Shown: one piece after another, positions 38,958 through 48,228 of the stretch
How positions within the stretch are numbered: position 1 is the stretch's first letter
Layout: each line of letters starts with the position of its first letter
Assembly: GCF_002127545.1 (NCBI RefSeq)
Contig: NZ_MUBK01000004.1
Location: 124,001 to 188,000 of the forward strand
Reading direction: 5' to 3'
Source: Xenorhabdus beddingii
GTDB lineage: Bacteria > Pseudomonadota > Gammaproteobacteria > Enterobacterales > Enterobacteriaceae
Length of the DNA: 64,000 nucleotides
Translations under genes and position numbers: made by a program
The notes under the pieces: generated by a model
What the model saw: only the letters and a program-made list of their open reading frames with translations
The model's database searches: none
Told to the model about the DNA's origin: nothing

Positions 38958-39380
38958 TCATCTAAAATGATATTTTAGCCCTAAATTTTTAGACATTGAG
39001 ACTTCGAAAACAAATCTTTTTTCAACACAATTAGCTTTTGTATTTATATCATCAAAACAAAGAAGATCTGAATCTTCATCTGTTCCATTATCAACCTTAT
39101 ATCCATTTCCTATATCAACAAAGATAATTTCATAATTTCCATCATAAGCTGGTTGAAAAACATCATATTTTTCTTTTAGCATCTCTTTATTTCTATTCCA
39201 CCAATGAACCTTCCCCCAATTTGTTAAAGGAAAGTTTTTCACTAAAACAATACGATATCCACTTCCAGGGGTCATACTATGGACATTAATTATTTCTACT
39301 GATCTTAACAAGACATAAAAAATGTAGATAATAACAAGAGAAAAAAATAATAGGAATCTTATTTTATTAAAAGTTTTCAT
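38958..39380 (-). CDS. DUF943 family membrane-anchored protein, putative immunity protein
   Basis: 140 aa with one N-terminal TM segment (residues 8-27) and a periplasmic domain. The family pattern is visible: IINVHSM, RIVLVKNFPLTNWGKVHWW, LLCFDDINTKANCVEK. DUF943 genes in enterobacteria often accompany PAAR/DUF3289 genes. It starts 2 bp after the PAAR gene stop, so it is co-transcribed. Placement of the main domain in the periplasm suggests protection against an effector acting there; that is inference. Confidence 0.75.
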   Translation of the reverse strand: MKTFNKIRFLLFFSLVIIYIFYVLLRSVEIINVHSMTPGSGYRIVLVKNFPLTNWGKVHWWNRNKEMLKEKYDVFQPAYDGNYEIIFVDIGNGYKVDNGTDEDSDLLCFDDINTKANCVEKRFVFEVSMSKNLGLKYHFR

Positions 39381-39382
39381 TA

Positions 39383-40615
39383 TTATTTTTCCCCTTCTAT
39401 AACTATCATTACATTCATGTCAGTAATGAATGGTTTAAATTTTAACTTTTCCCATCTCTGTAAAACAAACCAAATCCTAAAGATGCGAAATTGTTTATAA
39501 ACCACATTTAAAACATCATTATCATCAAGACCAAAATGGTCTTGGACATGGTATTCCACCGTTGCCCTAAATTTATTACCAGAAACTTCTAGTGCTTTTA
39601 AAGTAATATGAGTAGACCAAGTATCATGCACTGAAATAACTAGTCCATTAATTCGGTCAACCCAACCATTAAATTTTGGTAAAACAGACGTCTTAACTGC
39701 ATCGTTCAGTGCATTTATTTTATTTTCTGGATAAATACTATTTTTCCAATCAATATTTCTTTTCAAAGCATCTTTTATTTTTAACAATGTGCTATTTTCA
39801 TTAGAATCATCATTTAATATTTGTTCTTTCAATGCCTTATTCAACAAATGGTTTATAAAAACTTTACCTTCACCATTCTGCATATGAGTAATTAAATCGC
39901 GAACCAATCCTTTATATTCACCCCAAAAAGAATATATATCAGACAAACCTCTAAATTCATCGAAAAGTATATTAGTCATTTCTTCAAAACTAATTCTCTC
40001 TTCATTTTTAATTTTAGCTGGATAATATCCTCCTACCCATTTAGAATATTTTACATTTTTGTAAACACTTACATATGCAGATACATCAGTCAACCCGTAA
40101 ACTTCTTTTAGCTCTTGTTCAGTCAAATCTCCACATTTCATATCATCAGCTTCATAATCATCCATTTTTCTCTTAGTTTTGAAGATAACATGAGGTAGAG
40201 TTAGTGGTTTAAATTCATTTTTTTCATCTGACTGTGCATTCTGATTTGAATTATATTTATCAGTAGCATTTTCTTTATAATCATTCTTATTTATTTCTTT
40301 TTCAGTATGGTCCATAGTTGATTTACCTGCCAAAAAAAACTCTTTTTTATAACTATCAGGAATAGAATGAATCAACTTTGAATTACAGGGACATGTACTG
40401 TAACTATCTAATGTTCCTGCCAATTTAATTTTTTTATCTAAGAAAGAACTAACACCACCTGTAATTGAGTATGTTCCAGAATATCTACCACAAGTCACAG
40501 TAGAACCTTCAAGTGCCGCTTGTTTTCCATAAAATTTAATGTTGCTGGTTCCGGTTAAGATTGCACCACCACACGTTGTTTTATCTCCGACTGTCAAAAA
40601 ATTTCCCTTCGCCAT
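39383..40615 (-). CDS. PAAR-domain protein with C-terminal DUF3289, putative type VI effector
   Basis: 410 aa from MAKGNFLTVGDKTTCGGAIL (the frame is open 15 codons further but the PAAR start fixes this Met). Residues 1 to about 95 are a PAAR domain, which tips the VgrG spike and carries a fused toxin. Residues about 95-145 are a polar, Asn/Lys-rich linker. Residues about 145-410 match DUF3289, with the late pattern ATVEYHVQDHFGLDDNDVLN and FRIWFVLQRW. The toxic activity is not known from sequence. AT-rich, with the DUF943 gene directly downstream. No secretion genes nearby. Confidence 0.82.
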   Translation of the reverse strand: MAKGNFLTVGDKTTCGGAILTGTSNIKFYGKQAALEGSTVTCGRYSGTYSITGGVSSFLDKKIKLAGTLDSYSTCPCNSKLIHSIPDSYKKEFFLAGKSTMDHTEKEINKNDYKENATDKYNSNQNAQSDEKNEFKPLTLPHVIFKTKRKMDDYEADDMKCGDLTEQELKEVYGLTDVSAYVSVYKNVKYSKWVGGYYPAKIKNEERISFEEMTNILFDEFRGLSDIYSFWGEYKGLVRDLITHMQNGEGKVFINHLLNKALKEQILNDDSNENSTLLKIKDALKRNIDWKNSIYPENKINALNDAVKTSVLPKFNGWVDRINGLVISVHDTWSTHITLKALEVSGNKFRATVEYHVQDHFGLDDNDVLNVVYKQFRIFRIWFVLQRWEKLKFKPFITDMNVMIVIEGEK

Positions 40616-40855
40616 TTGATTTTCTCTCGCGTTAAAGTCAATTTGTAGTGAAATAACCAATCACATTTTAATTCAATATCTAAATATTTTAGTTATTCCT
40701 CCCATTTTATAGCGCATTTATTGTACATCCTGTTTACCGACAGTATCAACCCAAGTAATCTCTTTTAATGGAAAGAATACAGAATAATATATTGACTTTA
40801 TCGGTTAATAACCGTTCATATTGGATTTTAGAGAATTTTATCAATTTCTAAAAAA

Positions 40856-40888
40856 ATCCCCGGATTGAAATTCCGGGGATTTTTTTGT
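40856..40888. terminator. Terminator downstream of betT
   Basis: Strong hairpin ATCCCCGGAATTTCAATCCG type: a 9-bp stem with A and T runs on both sides (AAAAAATCCCCGG ... CCGGGGATTTTTTT), 44 bp after the betT stop on the minus strand. It works in either direction. Confidence 0.9.
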
Positions 40889-40931
40889 TTACGCACTGTT
40901 TTGTTTACCGACTATTTTTTACGGACCAGTC

Positions 40932-42926
40932 TTAACGAACCAAATGCAAAAAGTGGATATGCTTCTCGTATTGATCCAAAATATCATGGATGATCTGTTC
41001 TTGGGTCCATCCCATTAAATCGTAATCCTGCCCGCCCTCTTTAAGGTAAACTTCGGCACGATAATATTTCTGTTCTTCACTTTTTTCATCATCTTCAAAA
41101 CCCGAAAAAGCAAATGCCGGTTGAATATAACCCCTTAAACGCACTTCATACACGAAGTTAAGGTTTTCACCAAAGTCCACTTCCAGATGAATGCGATCAC
41201 CCACTTCATCATTGATCACGGCGGCTTTGTTTTGCTTCTCCAACTCTTCAGCTACCATCTCCATTGCGTTTTGGATGACTTCGTTCATAAAACGTTTCAC
41301 CTGCGAGCGCTTAGGGTAGTAGACGATGTTTCTCAGCCTCCGCTGCCATGGAATCGGGTTGCGACTGGCTGGCGGTGCAATTGTGGTCATTTGCTGGCTA
41401 TCTTTTTTGTAGGCGTCAACCCGTAATGCTTTGAGCAAGCCATAAATCGATATCAACAGAATGACTGAGAAAGGAAGTGCACTGGCAATCGTGACGGTTT
41501 GCAAGGCAGACAGCCCTCCCGCAACCAGTAGCGAAATGGCAACAACCCCCATTAGCGCTGCCCAGAAGATCCTTTGCCAGACAGGAGTATGGTTAGCACC
41601 GCCAGAAGCCAGGGTATCAACCACCATGGCGCCAGAATCCGCAGAGGTGACAAAAAACATCACGATCATGACCATGGCAATGAATGACAGAACGGTAGGA
41701 AACGGGAAGTATTCTAAAAAGTTAAATAGCGCCAAAGAAACATCTGATTGTACTACGTTAGCTAATTCTTTTGCCCCTTTATTGGCGATCAGGTCAATGG
41801 CGCTATTACCAAAGGCCGTCATCCACATCAGGGTGAAACCGCTGGGTACGAATAAGACGCCAGTCACAAATTCCCTGATTGTCCGGCCTCGGGAAACTCT
41901 CGCGATAAACATGCCAACAAACGGAGACCACGATAACCACCATCCCCAATACAGTAATGTCCATCCTCCCAGCCAATGACTGGATTTGGGTTCATAAGCA
42001 TAAAGATTAAATGTTTTGCTGACAATTTCCGACAGGTAACCGCCCGTGTTCTCCACAAAGGATTTCAGCAAGAGTACCGTTGGCCCCAAAGCCACGACCA
42101 GAACCAACAATAAAAACGCCAAGCCCAAATTCAATTCAGAGAGGATGCGGATGCCTTTATCCAGACCAGAAACAACAGAAAGCGTCGCCAGTGCGGTAAT
42201 TGCAATAATCAATATGATCTGTACGGTTTCATTGATTGGCACATCAAACAGATGGTTCAGACCGGCATTAACTTGAAGAACACCATATCCCAAAGAAGTG
42301 GCAACCCCGAATACAGTACCGATAACGGCAAAGATATCCACAGCATGACCAATCGGCCCATAAATTTTATCGCCAATAATCGGGTACAGCGCAGAGCGCA
42401 AGGTTAAAGGCAAGCCATGTCGATAGCTAAAAAAGGCCAGAATTAAGGCGACAATGGCATAAATCACCCAGGCATGCAGCCCCCAATGGAAGAACGTTAA
42501 CTTCATCGCTTGTTTGGCAGCAGCAATGCTTTCAGGCGTCCCCACCGGAGGTGACAAATAATGCATGACGGGTTCAGCCACGCCAAAAAACATCAGCCCG
42601 ATCCCCATACCCGCAGAAAACAGCATGGCAAACCAGGAAAAATAACTGAAATCGGGTTCAGCATGGTCGGGGCCGAGTTTTATGTTGCCGTATCGGGACA
42701 GCCCCAGATAGGTGACCGAAAGTAAAATCAAAGCAACAGCAAGGATATAAAACCAACTGGCATTAACAAAAAGATCCTGCTGTAAAGCCTTAAACCATCG
42801 GTCGGCAAGTTCGGGTTTCAAACCAGCGAATGTCACCAGTGCAATGACTAAAAACGCTGAGAAGAAAAAAACTGGTGGGTTAATGTAAGTTTTAGTCTTT
42901 ACCTGACCAGTATTATCTTGACTCAT
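40932..42926 (-). CDS. betT: High-affinity choline transporter BetT (BCCT family)
   Basis: Inner-membrane choline symporter used for osmoprotection. 664 aa: 12 TM segments in about residues 15-500 with the BCCT signatures GMGIGLMFFGVAEP and GWTLLYWGWWLSWSPFVGMF. A long C-terminal cytoplasmic domain of about 160 residues (ending DILDQYEKHIHFLHLV) is characteristic of the BetT branch and senses osmotic stress in relatives. No betA/betB/betI lies beside it, so conversion of choline to glycine betaine would need genes elsewhere. Single-gene unit. Confidence 0.92.
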   Translation of the reverse strand: MSQDNTGQVKTKTYINPPVFFFSAFLVIALVTFAGLKPELADRWFKALQQDLFVNASWFYILAVALILLSVTYLGLSRYGNIKLGPDHAEPDFSYFSWFAMLFSAGMGIGLMFFGVAEPVMHYLSPPVGTPESIAAAKQAMKLTFFHWGLHAWVIYAIVALILAFFSYRHGLPLTLRSALYPIIGDKIYGPIGHAVDIFAVIGTVFGVATSLGYGVLQVNAGLNHLFDVPINETVQIILIIAITALATLSVVSGLDKGIRILSELNLGLAFLLLVLVVALGPTVLLLKSFVENTGGYLSEIVSKTFNLYAYEPKSSHWLGGWTLLYWGWWLSWSPFVGMFIARVSRGRTIREFVTGVLFVPSGFTLMWMTAFGNSAIDLIANKGAKELANVVQSDVSLALFNFLEYFPFPTVLSFIAMVMIVMFFVTSADSGAMVVDTLASGGANHTPVWQRIFWAALMGVVAISLLVAGGLSALQTVTIASALPFSVILLISIYGLLKALRVDAYKKDSQQMTTIAPPASRNPIPWQRRLRNIVYYPKRSQVKRFMNEVIQNAMEMVAEELEKQNKAAVINDEVGDRIHLEVDFGENLNFVYEVRLRGYIQPAFAFSGFEDDEKSEEQKYYRAEVYLKEGGQDYDLMGWTQEQIIHDILDQYEKHIHFLHLVR

Positions 42927-43344
42927 AATTATCCTTCAATATTCGTGTTCGACACTATCTCCTATTGACTCCAATAAGCAATTTTCACAGAGATCCTTAT
43001 AAAATAAATGCAATAATAACAAATTGTTATATGCATCACCGACGGACCTTGTTCATCATTCATATGAACTACGTCAAGGGCAACCTTAACATAAAAATAA
43101 AAGTAACTGTACTTATTGTATTAATACAGCCCAACATCAGAAACCATAAATAAATCCTGTTAATTCCTGATGTCGGGATAACTTCAAGGTAAACTCTTAC
43201 CATTCTCCGTAGGGAAATGCCTTCCCTTTGATAAAGTTATTAAGAGTATTACGTACCAAATTTTCATCATGGTTTTTTATTCCTGACGAGAAACTTCGAT
43301 ATCCTTATCTTAGTTCCTCACTTTGCGATTATGCTTATAATGGC
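42927..43344. other. Spacer between betT and the lipoprotein gene
   Basis: 418 bp, AT-rich. It must include the betT promoter. I see no credible gene, RNA or strong hairpin in it. Confidence 0.4.
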
Positions 43345-44139
43345 TTATTTCCATTGCGGTTCGTTATTTATTTTCCAATAATCAATGGAGTCTCTGTTGA
43401 GATCAACTTTACCATCGGGGTATTCAACTCTGGATGGTTCTTTTCCGCTAGGGACAATAATTTTGGGCATTTTAGTTTCATCTAATATCGGTTTGTAGGT
43501 GATTTTCCATTCGTTGCCGTCTATGAGTCTTAACCCAAAATATGTTAACCCACCAGATTTACCATACAAACCTATTTGATTGGGAACATCGTAATCTTTT
43601 CTTAAAAAAGGATAAATAGTTGGTTGGTAATTAATCGTATTTAGCATTTCCTTCATACTTTCAGGTTTTTTTGCTCCATTAATGAACGCTTTTATACCAG
43701 TTCCAGTGTAGGGAATAGCTCCTTTCATTATATGTTCAACACTTATATACGAAAGAGATATTGTAATAGTATCGATTCTCCATTGACACCACCCACCTCC
43801 ATATAATGGTATTTTCTCCTTAAAGTAACCTGTCTTTGGGTCAACTAGAATATTAAATTTATTCCAATGATGATTAGGATCATGATAAAGAGTACCACCC
43901 GCAGTATGATGAGCAGAAAGACACTTAACTGAGATATAACCTCCTGTTAAGCTCGGTTTGGTATTTGGTGGAACAATGCCTTCAACCGTGATCCATTTGT
44001 TTTCTTTTGGTGGAGAAAATGGCTCAGATTTATTTTTATAATCATGCCAAGAATCTGAGATGGAATTTGACAGGAAATCACATCCTGTCAGACACAGAGT
44101 TAGTGGTAATAATGTTAGTTGCATAAATTTTATTGGCAT
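43345..44139 (-). CDS. Lipoprotein, putative immunity protein for the lipase effector
   Basis: 264 aa. Signal peptide with lipobox LTGC (Cys20), followed by Asp at the +2 position, which in E. coli favours retention in the inner membrane facing the periplasm. No recognised domain in the mature part. It lies 21 bp after the lipase gene, same strand. Periplasmic lipoproteins are the usual immunity partners of type VI phospholipase effectors, so this role is inferred. Confidence 0.68.
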   Translation of the reverse strand: MPIKFMQLTLLPLTLCLTGCDFLSNSISDSWHDYKNKSEPFSPPKENKWITVEGIVPPNTKPSLTGGYISVKCLSAHHTAGGTLYHDPNHHWNKFNILVDPKTGYFKEKIPLYGGGWCQWRIDTITISLSYISVEHIMKGAIPYTGTGIKAFINGAKKPESMKEMLNTINYQPTIYPFLRKDYDVPNQIGLYGKSGGLTYFGLRLIDGNEWKITYKPILDETKMPKIIVPSGKEPSRVEYPDGKVDLNRDSIDYWKINNEPQWK

Positions 44140-44160
44140 TCCTATGAGTCCTCATTATTT

Positions 44161-46089
44161 TTATCGTTTTTCAGAATAACGTTGCAAGGCTACTGAACCT
44201 ATTTTATCATTTCGAGTAACTTCTAGCGTACTTGCTAGCTGATTATCTATTTCCATTAAAAAATAATGTTTTCTAACCTTTTTTCTATCTAGCATTGCCC
44301 GAATAGAGGCTGGTTCACTTTCTAAAAATGATAAGTCTTCATTAGGTCTTTGAGATTTTTTATCTGAGGGAAGCGCACACAGTTCTCTTAATCTCTGGTC
44401 AATATAACGTGAGTATAAGGTACTACTATGATCTAAAGCCCCTAATCCTCCTTTATCAGTAGAATTTTCATTATTATCTGAGTATAGAAAACTTATTTCT
44501 TGCTGCCTGAACTGATCTATCTTCGACTGTGCCTGTTGCTCGATAAATTCGACAGTATTTTTTTGAGTTTTTTCATTTAATGATGGTAGTAAATACAGTT
44601 TAGGTTTTGATTTTAAATAAGATGAAACATAAAAATAAACTAACTTGCCATGGTGTAAAAAAGGATCATCATTTTTGCTAAATAATTTAAAACTTTTTGC
44701 AACAAGTTTTCCTGCCAAAATTGATGGATACCATTTTGAGGCTTCTTCCGCAATAGGGCTATCGAATAATTCAATTAAGACGCCAGAAGGTGTAGCGCCT
44801 ATTTGAAATGCAATATTATCCATATCCTTGTTAAAGGGTACAGAAGAAACAGTATCATTTTCATTGACATGCCGGTAGTGAGTAATATCAGCAAGCTCTT
44901 GAACCGCACTTTGGGTGAATGTACGTGGCATACCGTAAGTATAAAGGCAAGGATTATGTGCTTTGAGTTTTGCGCTATGAATTAAAGCAAGCGCACCACC
45001 TAAACTATGACCACAGATAAATAATTTTCTTCCCTTCAGTAATTTAATAATATGATCAAATATACCTATTGTCTTATCAAGCTGTAGAACCTTTGATTGA
45101 TTTATAAGATGAAAACCTTCCCAAAAACCTTTATGTATTTTCCCATTTTCGATAAAACCACTACATACTCCTTTGGGAGTACAGCCTAGCTCTAGTGGCT
45201 GGAATGTTAAATCTGTTATAACATCTGTTCCACTTTCAGTACCACGCCATCCAATAATGATTTCTTTCTTGTTTGCCACATAAAAAAGTTGAGTATCTCC
45301 TTTAGGAATTGTTTGTTTTTTTGAATCAACGAATACGATTTCTGTATAACGTTCGCTAAATGGGACATCATAAACAATAGGGGAAAAAGACTGGTCGTTG
45401 ATCCGATAGGGTGAGCGTGACAAGTCAAGTAACTGTTTACTAAAAAAGTGAGTTACTGAACCGAGATAGCTTTCATCATCGTTAGCATAGGTTAATATGC
45501 TCATGAGTGAGAGATTATAGGCATTAACCAGTGAATACTCTTTTTGATGATGCAACAACAAAGACCATGCCCTAAATGGACACACTTCAATAACATAGCG
45601 GTATTCACCTACATATGATGGATAAACTTCAAGACCCTGTGGTTCGCTATCAGGAAAGTGGTAACTTGGAAGAGGCTTTTCTCCTTTCCATTTTTCAATC
45701 TCTGGGATTTTATCAACCAGTTCCCCAATTTTTACATAATGATACCGACGGCCGGATTCCAGGCTTTCTTTAAAAACAGGTGAAATTGCTTTCATGGCAT
45801 CGGTAGAGCGTGTGTATTCGCTGTTGCGCTTTATTCTAAGCGGACGTTGTTCCATTTCATCGGCCAATTCCTGACCGCTGAGAAATAGCCGCAGAGGAAC
45901 CGCTGTTAGCTGCTCTTCGCGGATCATGCCGTTACCATCAGTTGTTCCCGTGCGCATTGTTTTACTGTTTTTCAGTGTGTAAGGCATATTGGTGATGGGT
46001 TTGTTATGCTCATCAACCAACTGAATTTCTATCTTGTTATTCAATACCTTCCGACAATCATGGCAATAAATCGAATTTTCGTTACTCAT
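44161..46089 (-). CDS. Class-3 lipase, putative type VI phospholipase effector
   Basis: 642 aa. Residues about 1-110 contain a Cys pair (YCHDCRKVL) and a small beta-rich domain with the theme NKPITNMPYTLKNSKTMRTG, common in type VI cargo proteins. The lipase domain has the nucleophile elbow FICGHSLGGALALIHSAKL with Ser362, typical of fungal-type class 3 lipases (PF01764). The last 150 residues are helical and polar. No signal peptide. It overlaps the upstream small gene by 4 bp and is followed by a lipoprotein gene. Membrane-lipid hydrolysis in rival cells is the likely job, by analogy with Tle effectors. Confidence 0.82.
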   Translation of the reverse strand: MSNENSIYCHDCRKVLNNKIEIQLVDEHNKPITNMPYTLKNSKTMRTGTTDGNGMIREEQLTAVPLRLFLSGQELADEMEQRPLRIKRNSEYTRSTDAMKAISPVFKESLESGRRYHYVKIGELVDKIPEIEKWKGEKPLPSYHFPDSEPQGLEVYPSYVGEYRYVIEVCPFRAWSLLLHHQKEYSLVNAYNLSLMSILTYANDDESYLGSVTHFFSKQLLDLSRSPYRINDQSFSPIVYDVPFSERYTEIVFVDSKKQTIPKGDTQLFYVANKKEIIIGWRGTESGTDVITDLTFQPLELGCTPKGVCSGFIENGKIHKGFWEGFHLINQSKVLQLDKTIGIFDHIIKLLKGRKLFICGHSLGGALALIHSAKLKAHNPCLYTYGMPRTFTQSAVQELADITHYRHVNENDTVSSVPFNKDMDNIAFQIGATPSGVLIELFDSPIAEEASKWYPSILAGKLVAKSFKLFSKNDDPFLHHGKLVYFYVSSYLKSKPKLYLLPSLNEKTQKNTVEFIEQQAQSKIDQFRQQEISFLYSDNNENSTDKGGLGALDHSSTLYSRYIDQRLRELCALPSDKKSQRPNEDLSFLESEPASIRAMLDRKKVRKHYFLMEIDNQLASTLEVTRNDKIGSVALQRYSEKR

Positions 46090-46376
46090 AAATCATCGCT
46101 CCTGTTATTTTTTTCTTGTTCCATCGCCAGCAGGTAATCCTGACTGGCGAGTTTTTCTACGCGGTAACCGACGGCCATTTTTTGCCGCAACCAGTGCTCA
46201 ATCTGTGATTCCAGACTACCTTTAGGATTATCCAGTTGTGTGGCTATTTCACCGTGGTTTTCCCATAAATCACAATAAAGTGAACTGGTTAACACTTTCA
46301 GTCCATAAGGGGAGTGCAGCCAGGCTTGCCAGCTTATTGCGGCTGCGGTGCTTTCCGTTGTGATCGTGTTTTCCAT
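46086..46376 (-). CDS. Small protein between vgrG remnant and lipase, possible effector adaptor
   Basis: 96 aa, soluble, no recognised domain (SWQAWLHSPYGLKVLTSSLY near the start; amphipathic helices follow). Its start is 5 bp after the vgrG remnant stop and its stop overlaps the lipase start. In type VI modules such small genes between vgrG and effector often encode loading factors; this is inferred from position only. Confidence 0.6.
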   Translation of the reverse strand: MENTITTESTAAAISWQAWLHSPYGLKVLTSSLYCDLWENHGEIATQLDNPKGSLESQIEHWLRQKMAVGYRVEKLASQDYLLAMEQEKNNRSDDL

Positions 46377-46381
46377 TGTGT

Positions 46382-46588
46382 TTACCCTTTAACCGGTTTA
46401 ATGATTAATCCCACATCCTGCTGTGCCAGTTCAGCACAAGCCAGTTGCAGCTCAATCCCGCGCCCTCTGCCGCCTGAACCCTGCCCGACATTCATCGGGG
46501 ACGATAAAATGCCGCCCGGCGTGACTTTCAGAAAACTGCCGCCCACTTTCAGGGTGATTTCTGCCGCGGCTTCCAGCACTATATTCAA
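46382..46588 (-). pseudogene. 3' remnant of a vgrG gene
   Basis: About 68 codons that read IVLEAAAEITLKVGGSFLKV and TPGGILSSP, the C-terminal beta-helix of VgrG (DUF2345-like region). An in-frame TGA precedes it directly, no good start exists, and the rest of vgrG is missing; the nuo terminator lies about 120 bp away. The downstream effector genes remain intact. Confidence 0.75.
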
Positions 46589-46707
46589 TCAATAAAGGCG
46601 ATTTATCATACACAAATATCAATAAAATTAATTAACCAATCAAATTCCATTTTTGTCTGATTTTGGCGGAATATGGGAGGGGGGTGGGCGGAGCCTTAGC
46701 ACAGAAT

Positions 46708-46741
46708 AAAAAAACCCAGCCAATAATGACCGGGTTTTTAA
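46708..46741 (-). terminator. Terminator at the end of the nuo operon
   Basis: AAAACCCGG ... CTGGGTTTT hairpin on the minus strand followed by a T run, 24 bp after the nuoN stop codon. Confidence 0.8.
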
Positions 46742-46764
46742 CGTCGCTTCTTTAGGTTATTGTC

Positions 46765-48222
46765 TTACAAGACACTCTTCGCTTGTTGGACAATATCAAT
46801 CAAGGGTTGTGGCCAAATACCCAGGATCAATACCAATAATCCAGTGAGCAGCACAACAATACCGCCAGAGGTGAATGCCCAGTTGCTGGGTGTATCGCGG
46901 TTCAGTGCTTTCGGTGCCGGCAGGTACAAGCTCACCATCACCCGCAGATAGTAATAAAGACCAATGGCACTCCCCACAACGACGGCACCAGTCAACCACC
47001 ATAATCCGGCTTCAACACCGGTTGCGATAACGTAGAATTTACCGATAAAGCCGAAGGTTAAGGGAATTCCCGCCAGAGACAACATCATAATAGTCATGAC
47101 TGCAGACAGGATAGGTTTGTGCCAGAACAGGCCACGGTATGAGAACAGTGAATCCGCATCCGGCCCTCGGTATGGGCTGGACATCAGGCTGACAACACCA
47201 AATGCCCCGATGCTGGCAAGCAGGTATCCCACCAGATAGATGCCCGCCGTCTCTTCTGCCAGGGTGTGATCTTTGATGGCAACCAGCACCACCAGCAAAT
47301 AGCCCAGATGGGCAATGGAGGAATAACCCAACAGACGTTTGATATTGCTTTGTGTCAGCGCCAATAAGTTACCAAACAGGATAGAGGCAATCGCAATCAC
47401 TGTCAGTGCAATACGCAACGTTGCACTCTCAGTGACCGGCGCTTCAAGGAATAAACGCATGACCACAGCAAAAATGGCCACTTTGCTGGCCGTCGCCAGA
47501 AAGGTCGATACCGGTGCGGGTGCACCTTGGTAAACATCCGGTGTCCACAGTTGGAAAGGCACAAGGGAGAGTTTAAAGCCCAATCCCACAATCATCATGC
47601 CCAGCCCTGCCAAGATCAGCGGTTCATGCAGTTTGCTGTCAGTTAAACTTTTACCCAGTGAGGCGAAAGACAAGTCACCCGACTCTGCATACAGCAACGC
47701 GATACCGAATAGCAAGAATGACGATGCCGCCGCAGACAACAGCATATACTTAATGCTGGCTTCCAGAGAACGTTTCTGGCGATACGCATAACCCACCAGA
47801 CCAAACAACGGTAAGGTGATCAATTCAATCCCGATAAACAGTGATGCCATATGGTTGGCAGAAGAGAGCAAAATGCCCCCTACCGTTGCAATCAGCACCA
47901 GCAGATAAAACTCTTCCTTATTATCGGGATAGTTCTCCAGCCACGAGTAGGCAAATGTTGTCGTTGCAAGGCTCGCAATCAGCACAAGCGCTGTATAGAA
48001 CATCGCAAAACGATCCACATGGATCAGGGGCGTGACATCCATTGGCTCCTGCTGTCCCACAAAATAGAGAGAGAACAGAGCCAGGTTAAGACCAACCACG
48101 GTCAGGATGACATTGGTGAAATGATCGCGTCGCCACGCAATGGACAGCATCACAACCACCACCGTCAATCCGACGATCAATAGCGGCAACAGTGCGATCA
48201 ATTGTTCAGAAGTTATTGTCAT
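46765..48222 (-). CDS. nuoN: NADH:quinone oxidoreductase subunit N
   Basis: Antiporter-like membrane subunit of complex I, one of three proton channels. 485 aa, about 14 TM helices, with the conserved lysine-containing segment [20 protein letters not shown] and AHLGYLLV. Last gene of the nuo operon, 6 bp after nuoM. Confidence 0.97.
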   Translation of the reverse strand: MTITSEQLIALLPLLIVGLTVVVVMLSIAWRRDHFTNVILTVVGLNLALFSLYFVGQQEPMDVTPLIHVDRFAMFYTALVLIASLATTTFAYSWLENYPDNKEEFYLLVLIATVGGILLSSANHMASLFIGIELITLPLFGLVGYAYRQKRSLEASIKYMLLSAAASSFLLFGIALLYAESGDLSFASLGKSLTDSKLHEPLILAGLGMMIVGLGFKLSLVPFQLWTPDVYQGAPAPVSTFLATASKVAIFAVVMRLFLEAPVTESATLRIALTVIAIASILFGNLLALTQSNIKRLLGYSSIAHLGYLLVVLVAIKDHTLAEETAGIYLVGYLLASIGAFGVVSLMSSPYRGPDADSLFSYRGLFWHKPILSAVMTIMMLSLAGIPLTFGFIGKFYVIATGVEAGLWWLTGAVVVGSAIGLYYYLRVMVSLYLPAPKALNRDTPSNWAFTSGGIVVLLTGLLVLILGIWPQPLIDIVQQAKSVL

Positions 48223-48228
48223 GGCGAA

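Noticed and set aside
42965..43153. 62-aa plus-strand frame upstream of betT
   Set aside because: Low-complexity translation with no family; lies in the probable betT promoter region.
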